From: Parapedobacter composti
GTDB taxonomy: Bacteria > Bacteroidota > Bacteroidia > Sphingobacteriales > Sphingobacteriaceae
Length of the DNA stretch: 64,000 bases
Direction: 5' to 3'
NCBI RefSeq assembly: GCF_900112315.1
Contig: NZ_FOLL01000001.1
Coordinates: 372,001-436,000, forward strand
Shown here: in pieces, positions 25,395-32,401 of the stretch
Layout of the letters: every line of letters starts with the position of its first letter
Position numbering within the stretch: position 1 is the first letter of the stretch
Position numbers and translations under genes: made by a program
The notes under the pieces: generated by a model
What the model saw: only the letters and a program-made list of their open reading frames with translations
Databases searched by the model: none
Told to the model about the DNA's origin: nothing

Positions 25395-25749
25395 TCAACG
25401 GTTCGGTTTCCCGATGCGACCCAAATGAGTGTCGTGGAAACCGGAACTGTACTTGAGGCTATAGCCTAACGCCCTGTCCATTGCACTGTGCCCCAGTAGA
25501 ATAATGCCGACCAGCAGCAGTGTTGGTAGCGAAAAGTGCCAGCCAGTTATAATAACCAACAGGGCGGCGCCTTGATGGTGAAACAAATTATAGCACCATG
25601 CACCCCAACGGTTACCGAACAGGTAGCCCACCATGCTGATATCTGGAGTCAATAAAAGAATTAAGAACAACCACCATGTATAGCCGAGGTGTAGCTGCGT
25701 AACAGGTAATAAGGTATGCCAGTTGTTCGGTTTTGAGTAGAAGCTTCAT
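25395..25749 (-). pseudogene. DUF4260 membrane protein gene with an apparent +1 frameshift
   Basis: The ATG at 25749 overlaps the nnrD stop (TGATG) and opens with MKLLLKTEQLAYLITCY, a normal DUF4260 N-terminus. At about 25698 the family similarity moves to a second frame: QLHLGYTWWLFLILLLTPD, then YLFGNRWGAWCYNLFHH and MDRALGYSLKY, ending HLGRIGKPNR. Skipping one base at 25698 joins the two parts into a 117-residue protein, the normal family length, and the 355-base span is one base too long for a single frame. Without the join, only the 91-codon downstream frame from a TTG is open. It could be a real mutation, a sequence error, or (less likely) programmed shifting. DUF4260 members are small membrane proteins of unknown function. 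Confidence 0.75.
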
Positions 25750-27239
25750 CAACAATTAGACTGCACTATTGCATCCCATGTTACAGGGATTGCAGCAATC
25801 AGTTCAGTAGCCGGTATGACCGCCATGCCCTCGGCCGCTAGTCGGTCACCAGCAGATCCATGCATGTAGCAGGCCAATATGGTGGCTTCTTGGGGAGGGT
25901 AACCCTGGGCCAGAAAAGCCGTAAGCATGCCGGTAAGCACATCACCCATTCCACCGCTGGCCATGGCAGGGTTTCCGGTGGGGTTGATATAAACTTGACC
26001 GTCCGGCATAATCATGAACGTATATTGGTTTTTCAGGACAATGACAGTTTGGTGCTGCACTGCCCGTCTTCTTGCCGTGTTAACCCGATCCCACCAATTG
26101 CTGTGCTCGCCGAACAGTCGGTCAAATTCCTTCATATGGGGAGTAAGAACACTGTTGGGCGGCAGCTTCTTCATTAATGACTTGTTTCGGGCGAGTAAGG
26201 TAAGCGCATCTGCATCCAGCACCAGTGGTTTTGCCGGGTATTCCAGCATGTGCTGAAGGTCAACGGTCAAACCCAGGCCCGGGCCGACCGCCACAGCATC
26301 GGCGTCTTCCCAATTTTCAGCCAACGTTTCCCGGGGAGTATACATCACTTCGGGATATCGGGCGTTTAACGCTAACAAGCCTTCCGCGGGAATGCACGCG
26401 GTGGTGAGCCCGGCACCGCTGTAGACACTGGCTCCCGCACACAGCAATGCCGCGCCCATCGTGTGGGTATTGCCGGCAATAATCAGCGCATGGCCGTAAG
26501 TACCTTTATGGCTGAAACGCTTCCGGCCGCGGAGAATACCGCGGATGTCGCTTGCTTCAACCAATTTGAAATCTGCGGGTAAATTTTCGATGAAGACCTC
26601 ATCGAGGCCGATATCCACAACATGGAACTTATCCATGGCTTTCGCAGATTCGGGAAAAAAAAAGCTCAGCTTCGGCCGTTGAAAAGTGATGGCTTCTCGT
26701 GCATAGAGCATCTGGGCGGTTGATGGGACGATGCCGTCCGCCGGAAGTCCGGTAGGGATATCCACTGCTATTGATGGTATCCGGGCTGCATTAAGGTGTT
26801 GTACCAGACGCAGCCAATCGCCATCCAACAGCTTGTTTAGCCCAGAACCGAGTAAGGCATCAATCAATATGGATTGGGTTACAGCTGGAAATTCATCCGA
26901 CGGAAAAAACTCGGAAACAGGGATGGGGCAGTAATGCAGTTTAGCGAGGTTGGTCGCGAAATCCGTACTCTGGCGGCTGGCAAAGCGGGCAATCCATACG
27001 GTAACGTTATCGTAGCCGTGTTGTTGCAGCAGCCGAGCAACAGCCAATCCATCGCCCCCGTTGTTCCCTGTGCCGCAACAGATGAGAATGCTGACATTTT
27101 TATCGCGATGAAGCTGCATGAATGCTTTTACAAAAGCCAGTGCCGCCCGTTCCATCAGGTCAACGGATGCAATGGGTTCTGTGGCAATGGTGTGGCGATC
27201 AGCCTCCCGCATCTGTTCCGAAGTGAGGATGTTCTTCAT
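25749..27239 (-). CDS. nnrD: Bifunctional NAD(P)H-hydrate repair enzyme NnrD/NnrE
   Basis: 496 residues combining epimerase and ADP-dependent dehydratase, which repair hydrated NADH/NADPH. The N-terminal YjeF-N domain shows EQMREADRHTI, ASVDLMERAALAF and CGTGNNGGDGLAVARLL; the C-terminal carbohydrate-kinase domain shows HKGTYGHALIIAG, GAALLCAGASVYSGAGL, VAVGPGLG and the catalytic GNPAMASGGMGDVLTGM. Start ATG 27239. Its stop overlaps the ATG of the DUF4260 gene, so they are translationally coupled. Confidence 0.96.
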   Translation of the reverse strand: MKNILTSEQMREADRHTIATEPIASVDLMERAALAFVKAFMQLHRDKNVSILICCGTGNNGGDGLAVARLLQQHGYDNVTVWIARFASRQSTDFATNLAKLHYCPIPVSEFFPSDEFPAVTQSILIDALLGSGLNKLLDGDWLRLVQHLNAARIPSIAVDIPTGLPADGIVPSTAQMLYAREAITFQRPKLSFFFPESAKAMDKFHVVDIGLDEVFIENLPADFKLVEASDIRGILRGRKRFSHKGTYGHALIIAGNTHTMGAALLCAGASVYSGAGLTTACIPAEGLLALNARYPEVMYTPRETLAENWEDADAVAVGPGLGLTVDLQHMLEYPAKPLVLDADALTLLARNKSLMKKLPPNSVLTPHMKEFDRLFGEHSNWWDRVNTARRRAVQHQTVIVLKNQYTFMIMPDGQVYINPTGNPAMASGGMGDVLTGMLTAFLAQGYPPQEATILACYMHGSAGDRLAAEGMAVIPATELIAAIPVTWDAIVQSNC

Positions 27240-27303
27240 CGTTTTTACCGTCAGATAACACTAGTTTAAAGATACAGCTTTATGACCAGATCCAAAAATA
27301 CCG

Positions 27304-27311
27304 TATCTTTG
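27304..27311 (+). promoter_or_regulatory. Bacteroidota -7 element before the DUF59 gene
   Basis: TATCTTTG lies 22 bases before ATG 27334 in the divergent gap with nnrD. The expected TTG element is not clear (TTTATG at 27279 is the nearest candidate). Confidence 0.4.
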
Positions 27312-27333
27312 TGAAACTACTATTGGAGGAATC

Positions 27334-27654
27334 ATGATTGTGAATGACCCATTGAATCTTGCTCCCGTTATCAGGGAAAAGCTGGAAACGGTTTTTGATC
27401 CGGAAATTCCGGTTAATATCGTTGAGTTGGGACTGGTGTATGAACTGATTACCAGACCAGACGGTACGGCAAAGGTGGTCATGACACTTACTGCGCCCGG
27501 ATGCCCCGTGGCCGGGGACATCATCAATGATGTGCAGCAGAAAGTGGAAAGCGTGGAAGGGGTGAAGCAGGCATTGGTCGAATTGACCTTTGACCCACCA
27601 TGGGACAAAAGCATGATGAGTGAGGTCGCCCGGCTTGAACTCGGATTTATGTAG
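27334..27654 (+). CDS. DUF59/MIP18 family Fe-S cluster assembly protein (SufT-like)
   Basis: 106 residues: VREKLETVFDPEIPVNIVELGLVY-like opening (KLETVFDPEIPVNIVELG), then VVMTLTAPGCPVAG with the family Cys, and FDPPWDKSMMS near the end. Members (SufT, PaaD-like, MIP18) help deliver or mature Fe-S clusters. In Bacteroidota it is often in the suf operon, but here it stands alone between nnrD and a converging lipoprotein gene. Confidence 0.92.
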   Translation: MIVNDPLNLAPVIREKLETVFDPEIPVNIVELGLVYELITRPDGTAKVVMTLTAPGCPVAGDIINDVQQKVESVEGVKQALVELTFDPPWDKSMMSEVARLELGFM

Positions 27655-27665
27655 GGAAGGAGGCG

Positions 27666-28277
27666 TTAATCGCCCAAGGCATGCACGATTGTCGATCGGT
27701 ATTGCGGATCTTTTTCCTGAAATTCGATGCCCCTTTTATAGGTGTCGACCATAAAGAATATTTCCCCCGGAGCTGGCGCATCTTCGGCGAAAAACAACTT
27801 AAAGCTATAGGTGGCACGGTTGTTCAGGTTAACGGGTATCCTGTTTGAGGAAAATACCAAAGGTTGCACGGGGGCTGCCTTCATGGCATCCACCTCATTG
27901 ACCTTCCACAGTTCGGCCAGTGCAGTGATAAAGCGGTCGCTCATCGCTCCTTCCTTCCTGAACGTTATTGCCCCTTTTTTAAATCCAGAAGCTTCATTCA
28001 CCGAACCATCGGCATTAATACCTACGGGGATGTCCTTATTAACGTTGATGATGAAACCAACCGTATCATCTTGATACAAGCCTTTTGCTACATAGGTAAT
28101 CGATGTTTCATCTTCCTCAGCGTCCACCAGCCTAAGAAAAATATGGGAGGGATGTTCGGGGTTATTTACGATTGGCAGTAATGCCAAGCTATCGCTTCCG
28201 TCTTTGTTTTGCTGAGTGGTATTGTTGCAGGCAAACAACAGGATAGTTAGCCAAGAAAGTTGCATCAATTGTTTCAT
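27666..28277 (-). CDS. Lipoprotein of unknown function
   Basis: 203 residues with a lipobox (LTILLFAC) and a Ser/Asn/Gln-rich linker. The body contains ETSITYVAKGLYQDDTVGF, DGSVNEASGFKKGAITFR and PGEIFFMVDTYKRGIEF, which I do not recognise. It begins four bases after the antiporter gene stop (28282) on the same strand, so it is the third gene of the KhtT/KhtU-like unit. A role beside that transporter is possible but there is no direct evidence. Confidence 0.6.
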   Translation of the reverse strand: MKQLMQLSWLTILLFACNNTTQQNKDGSDSLALLPIVNNPEHPSHIFLRLVDAEEDETSITYVAKGLYQDDTVGFIINVNKDIPVGINADGSVNEASGFKKGAITFRKEGAMSDRFITALAELWKVNEVDAMKAAPVQPLVFSSNRIPVNLNNRATYSFKLFFAEDAPAPGEIFFMVDTYKRGIEFQEKDPQYRSTIVHALGD

Positions 28278-28281
28278 CGCT

Positions 28282-29526
28282 TTATTTATTTTTTATTTCT
28301 CGTTCTAAATCGCTCAACGTTTTCAGCGGTCTCTTCTCTACGTTGTCCTTTCCGAAGAGGGCATTCCAAATACTGCGTGACTCTTTTGTGAGCAACGGCG
28401 CTATGATCGATAATATTAATACATATACGACCACAAACGACTGGACGACCGGAAGCAAGTTCCCTGCTTTCCCGATGTTGGCCATGATAATGGAAAACTC
28501 GCCGCGGGCAGCCAAGGTGAAACCGATATCCACGGAATTACGCTTCTTCAATCCGGAAAAATGAGCGGCAAAATAACCTGACCCCACATTGCACAGTACC
28601 GTAACCAAAGCGGCAATGGAAGCCCATAGCACCGCGCCGCCGAGCGACAGGGGGTCTATAGACAGGCCAAAACTGAAGAAAAACATAGCGCCAAAGAAGT
28701 CTTTGAAGGGAAGTATAAGCTGCTCAATCCGTTTTATATATTGCGAATCGGCTAGGACGAGTCCGGCCATAAGCGCTCCGATGGCTTCAGCGACATGGAT
28801 GGTTTCGGAAAAACCGGCCACGATGAAGAGCAACGCAAAAATTACCAGTACGAACAGCTCCGAGGACTTGTCTTGGAGAACTTTATCAATAGACGGGACG
28901 AGTTTCCTGCCTAATACAAGAAAAGTTAGGATAAACGCCAATGCAAGTAACGAGGTTCCGGCGACGGTCCAGAATGAGCTGCTGCCAGTCAGAATGAGAC
29001 CCGAAAGGAAGGATATATGCATGGCAATGAAGAGGTCGTCAAACATGATCATACCCATGATGACTTCCGTTTCAGGGTTTGCCGTGCGTTTCAGGTCAGT
29101 AAGTACCTTGGCTACGATGGCGGTTGATGAACTGGTCATGATACCGCATAACACCATCATTTCTTTGAAAGGCAATCCCATCATCCAACCCATGAAAAGG
29201 CCTGAACAGAAATTGAGAATAACGTAAAACGTTCCTCCGGTAAGAATGGATTTGCCCGATTTGATCAGCCTTCCGACAGAAAATTCCAATCCAAGATAAA
29301 ATAGCAGGAATAATACGCCGAGGCGCCCCATGAAGTCGATAAACGGTTTGCTCTCCGTAAACGTAAGATCAATATCTCCGATTTTCGGAGCATGTTGTCC
29401 CAGCACCATTCCGATTAATATGAAAAATGGAATCACCGAAAAGCGGAGCCTGTTGGAAATCAGTCCAACAAGTGCTACCAAGCTCACGGCAACGCCTATT
29501 TCCAGTATCAGGGTGTGGGAGGGCAT
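28282..29526 (-). CDS. Cation:proton antiporter, CPA2 family (KhtU/KefB-like)
   Basis: 414 residues with about 12 membrane helices. Features include FDDLFIAMHISF-like core (MIMFDDLFIAMHI), SSSTAIVAKVLTDL, FFSFGLSIDPLSLGG, and AARGEFSIIMANIGKAGNL, in the order of CPA2 sodium/potassium:proton antiporters. There is no C-terminal TrkA-N domain; the short tail KRPLKTLSDLEREIKNK ends the protein. The regulatory subunit is encoded just upstream (gap 11 bases), matching the two-gene KhtT-KhtU arrangement of potassium efflux systems. Confidence 0.9.
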   Translation of the reverse strand: MPSHTLILEIGVAVSLVALVGLISNRLRFSVIPFFILIGMVLGQHAPKIGDIDLTFTESKPFIDFMGRLGVLFLLFYLGLEFSVGRLIKSGKSILTGGTFYVILNFCSGLFMGWMMGLPFKEMMVLCGIMTSSSTAIVAKVLTDLKRTANPETEVIMGMIMFDDLFIAMHISFLSGLILTGSSSFWTVAGTSLLALAFILTFLVLGRKLVPSIDKVLQDKSSELFVLVIFALLFIVAGFSETIHVAEAIGALMAGLVLADSQYIKRIEQLILPFKDFFGAMFFFSFGLSIDPLSLGGAVLWASIAALVTVLCNVGSGYFAAHFSGLKKRNSVDIGFTLAARGEFSIIMANIGKAGNLLPVVQSFVVVYVLILSIIAPLLTKESRSIWNALFGKDNVEKRPLKTLSDLEREIKNK

Positions 29527-29537
29527 AAGCTATACTG

Positions 29538-30014
29538 CTATAGTATTTCTCTTAATAGTTTGATATGGCTCCGTTTACCGGCTACTACGAGCGTGGTATC
29601 CGCGGCGACAATATAATCGGGGCCGGGATTGATGATGCTTTCTCCCTCTTTGATGGCGGCGATGATGGAAGCTCCCGTGCGTTTGCGCACTTCCAGTTCA
29701 CCGATGGACTTGCCGATACTTGGCGCGTTACCGTCTACTTTGTACCATTCGATGATGAGGTCGTCTAAGGCGATTTCAATGGTCTCCAAAGCCTTGGGCT
29801 TGTATGACAGCCCGCCGATGATACCGGCTACTTGCCTGGATTCTTCATCGGACAGGGTCATCACGCATCTTGACTCACTTTCTTCTTGGTCATAGCGATA
29901 GAGTTCCCGCCGCCCATCATCGTGAATTACCACTACCATATGGTCGCCGGCTTCGGTTTCAATTTGGTACTTTTTACCGATGCCAATCAGGTCTGATTCT
30001 CTTACAATTGACAT
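29538..30014 (-). CDS. Antiporter regulatory subunit with RCK-C domain (KhtT-like)
   Basis: 158 residues. The N-terminus ([20 protein letters not shown] and [12 protein letters not shown]) matches KhtT; the C-terminal RCK-C/TrkA-C domain shows [38 protein letters not shown]. KhtT subunits gate KhtU and respond to pH or cyclic di-AMP in Bacillus; the ligand here is not known. It is first in the unit and has a textbook Bacteroidota promoter at 30044-30074. Confidence 0.88.
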   Translation of the reverse strand: MSIVRESDLIGIGKKYQIETEAGDHMVVVIHDDGRRELYRYDQEESESRCVMTLSDEESRQVAGIIGGLSYKPKALETIEIALDDLIIEWYKVDGNAPSIGKSIGELEVRKRTGASIIAAIKEGESIINPGPDYIVAADTTLVVAGKRSHIKLLREIL

Positions 30015-30043
30015 AATAGTCTCCCCTTAAGATTTAAGTTCTT

Positions 30044-30074
30044 CAAAGGTACGATTTTGTAATGAAACCTACAA
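30044..30074 (-). promoter_or_regulatory. Bacteroidota promoter of the KhtT/KhtU-like operon
   Basis: On the minus strand TTG (30074-30072), 20 bp, then TACCTTTG (30051-30044): both elements and spacing match the sigma-ABfr consensus. The leader would be about 25 bases before ATG 30014. Confidence 0.65.
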
Positions 30075-30185
30075 GGTTGCCTTTTCGTGACCCGACAGGA
30101 ATAATGTGGGCCGCTTCCCGCCCTTAAAAAGCAAATGTTCCGATGAATATTACGGAGAGGTGAGACAACTAATCGCATAGCCGCG

Positions 30186-30193
30186 TATATTTG
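30186..30193 (+). promoter_or_regulatory. -7 element before yceI-type gene
   Basis: TATATTTG, 18 bases before ATG 30212; no TTG element was seen at 19-21 bp. Confidence 0.3.
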
Positions 30194-30211
30194 ACACAAA
30201 ATAGAAACGCG

Positions 30212-30814
30212 ATGACGATTAAGACAACCCTATCGGCCCTGTTTGCCATGATATTGTTAGCGGTTTTGCCCGCTTCCGCCCGCCCAACCACCGATGAATT
30301 TAACGTGGATACCAGTAAATCTACGGTTGCCTGGACTGGGCAGAACATTGCTGGCGGTAAGCATACGGGCACCGTCGGGATCAGCAAAGGGACCTTGGTC
30401 TTTGAAGGGGAAAAACTCGTTGGTGGCACCTTTACCGTTGATGTTAACACTATTGAGGTGACCGATTTGGCTGGCGACCGTGCAACCCGGCTTGCCAACC
30501 ACTTGAAGAATGAAGATTTTTTTGACGCGCCTAAGTTTCCGGACGCTGTTTTCCGGATTACCAAGGTAGAAGGGGCGGGTGACGGGTTTTCCATTCGCGG
30601 CGATCTGACTATCAAAGGCATTACCAAGTCCATCGCATTTCCGGCGGTGGTGCACCATAGCGGCAATACCGTACATGCCACAGCAAAAGGCGTTAAAATA
30701 GACCGCACACAGTTTGACATCAAATACCGTTCTGGAAATTTCTTCAGCGGTTTGGGTGACCGGGCGATTTCAGACGAGTTCCAGTTGGATATCGAAATCT
30801 TTGCGGCGAGGTAG
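30212..30814 (+). CDS. YceI family periplasmic protein
   Basis: 200 residues from ATG 30212: signal peptide ending LPASARP, then a YceI barrel (FNVDTSKSTVAWTGQNIAGG, HTGTVGISKGTLVFEGEK, DLAGDRATRLANHLKNEDFF, FPDAVFRITKVEG, GDLTIKGITKSIAFPA). Family proteins bind polyisoprenoid-like lipids. It differs clearly from the YceI protein at 14.4 kb and stands alone. A TATATTTG element at 30186-30193 may be its -7 box; the frame's TTG at 30191 falls inside that element and is rejected. Confidence 0.92.
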   Translation: MTIKTTLSALFAMILLAVLPASARPTTDEFNVDTSKSTVAWTGQNIAGGKHTGTVGISKGTLVFEGEKLVGGTFTVDVNTIEVTDLAGDRATRLANHLKNEDFFDAPKFPDAVFRITKVEGAGDGFSIRGDLTIKGITKSIAFPAVVHHSGNTVHATAKGVKIDRTQFDIKYRSGNFFSGLGDRAISDEFQLDIEIFAAR

Positions 30815-30922
30815 CCGGCGGGATCCGCGATAAACGGCCAACCGTAAAATTTTAAAAAGGAACAGCCGAATGTAAACCATTTTAACTAAGTTTGGGCCGT
30901 TTATAAACCGGAAGGGAATATT

Positions 30923-32335
30923 ATGGCAACATCACAGGGAGCTAAATCGAATTACAACGTTTCTTTAGCCACTTTAACCACCTTGTTCTTCATGTGGGGC
31001 TTTATCACTTGTATGAACGACATCCTTATTCCGCATCTGAAAGAACTTTTCCAGCTGAGCTATTTTCAGGCAATGCTTGTGCAGTTTGCCTTTTTCGGCG
31101 CATATTTTATCGGATCGGTCATCTATTTTGCGGTATCATATATTTACGGCGATCCCATCAATAAAATTGGATATAAGGGTGGGATTATTATCGGTCTGCT
31201 GATTTCGGCGGTTGGCTGTTTGCTGTTTTATCCGGCAGAAATATTAGCGATATACAATATGTTTTTGTTGGCATTGTTTACGCTGGGCCTTGGTTTTACG
31301 TTGTTACAGATATCGGCGAATCCCTATGTCGCCATTCTGGGCCCGCCGGAAGGAGCTTCGAGTCGGCTCAACCTGGCACAAGCTTTCAATTCCCTTGGTA
31401 CGACCATTGCACCTGTGTTAGGCGGTTACCTGATTTTTGAATTTTTTGCTCAGGGGGGCGAGATTACGCCCGAGGCCACCAAAGTTCCATATCTGATATT
31501 CGGCCTGCTATTCGTGCTGCTGGCCGTATTGGTAAGCCTCATCAGGCTTCCCAGGTTCCAGGCAGAAGAGCTGGGAGGCGGCAAGTTGGGGGCACTGGCC
31601 TTTCCACAGCTTCGCGGCGGGGTTTTGGGCATATTTTTCTACGTGGGCGCGGAGGTAGCTATCGGCAGCCTCATTATCAGCTTCATCGGGCAGCCAGAAA
31701 TTATGGGTGTAGGCGAACAGATAGGTAAAAATTATCTGTCATTATATTGGGGCGGGGCAATGATCGGTCGCTTTCTTGGGGCCATTTCATTGAACGATCG
31801 GTTGGCTGGAGCCAAGAAAGCGATCTATATGGTATTAGCCGCGGCTGCGGTATTTTCTGTGATTTATGCCATTGTGGATTTGAGTTTTACTCAGATTTCG
31901 GTATTTCTACTTTTTATCCTGCTCAATTTTGCGGCTTTTGCCATTGGGCGTTCGGTGGCTGCGCGTACGTTGATGGTGTTTGCGCTGGTAAATATTGTTT
32001 TGATTCTGGCTACTGTATTGGGGACGGGTAGCTGGGCAATGTGGACATTGCTGGCCGTGGGACTATTCAATTCTATCATGTGGTCCAATATTTTTACCTT
32101 AGCCATCAATGGTCTTGGCGTTCATACCAGCCAAGGAGCTTCCCTGTTGGTAATGGGAATTCTGGGTGGCGCTTTGATTCCACTTTTCCAAGGATGGCTG
32201 GCCGATACGATTGGGTTAAAACCATCATTTATTATTCCCGCGATATGTTATGCCTATATCGCTGGCTATGGCTTATTCTGCAGTAGAAAGCTAGGCAACG
32301 TTATCCAGGCAGATGCTGCCCCCGGCGGGCATTAG
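30923..32335 (+). CDS. FHS-family sugar MFS transporter (GluP/FucP-like)
   Basis: 470 residues with 12 membrane helices. The opening TTLFFMWGFITCMNDILIPH and FQAMLVQFAFFGAYFIGS are characteristic of the fucose/glucose/galactose:H+ symporter branch of the major facilitator superfamily; LGFTLLQISANPYVAILGPP and SRLNLAQAFNSLGTTIAPVL follow in order. It should import a hexose with protons across the inner membrane; the exact sugar cannot be read. GGAAGGGAA precedes the ATG. It is followed 66 bases later by a FAD/Fe-S oxidoreductase gene, which need not be related. Confidence 0.93.
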   Translation: MATSQGAKSNYNVSLATLTTLFFMWGFITCMNDILIPHLKELFQLSYFQAMLVQFAFFGAYFIGSVIYFAVSYIYGDPINKIGYKGGIIIGLLISAVGCLLFYPAEILAIYNMFLLALFTLGLGFTLLQISANPYVAILGPPEGASSRLNLAQAFNSLGTTIAPVLGGYLIFEFFAQGGEITPEATKVPYLIFGLLFVLLAVLVSLIRLPRFQAEELGGGKLGALAFPQLRGGVLGIFFYVGAEVAIGSLIISFIGQPEIMGVGEQIGKNYLSLYWGGAMIGRFLGAISLNDRLAGAKKAIYMVLAAAAVFSVIYAIVDLSFTQISVFLLFILLNFAAFAIGRSVAARTLMVFALVNIVLILATVLGTGSWAMWTLLAVGLFNSIMWSNIFTLAINGLGVHTSQGASLLVMGILGGALIPLFQGWLADTIGLKPSFIIPAICYAYIAGYGLFCSRKLGNVIQADAAPGGH

Positions 32336-32401
32336 TTATGCCGATGACTATATACAGCCTTTTTGTGGTAAAAAAATAGTCGGGATACGTATCTTTAGCA
32401 C

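Noticed and set aside
28589..29227. Long plus-strand open frame inside the antiporter gene
   Set aside because: Antisense of a clear membrane protein; its Ser/Thr/Met-rich sequence is typical of such shadows.
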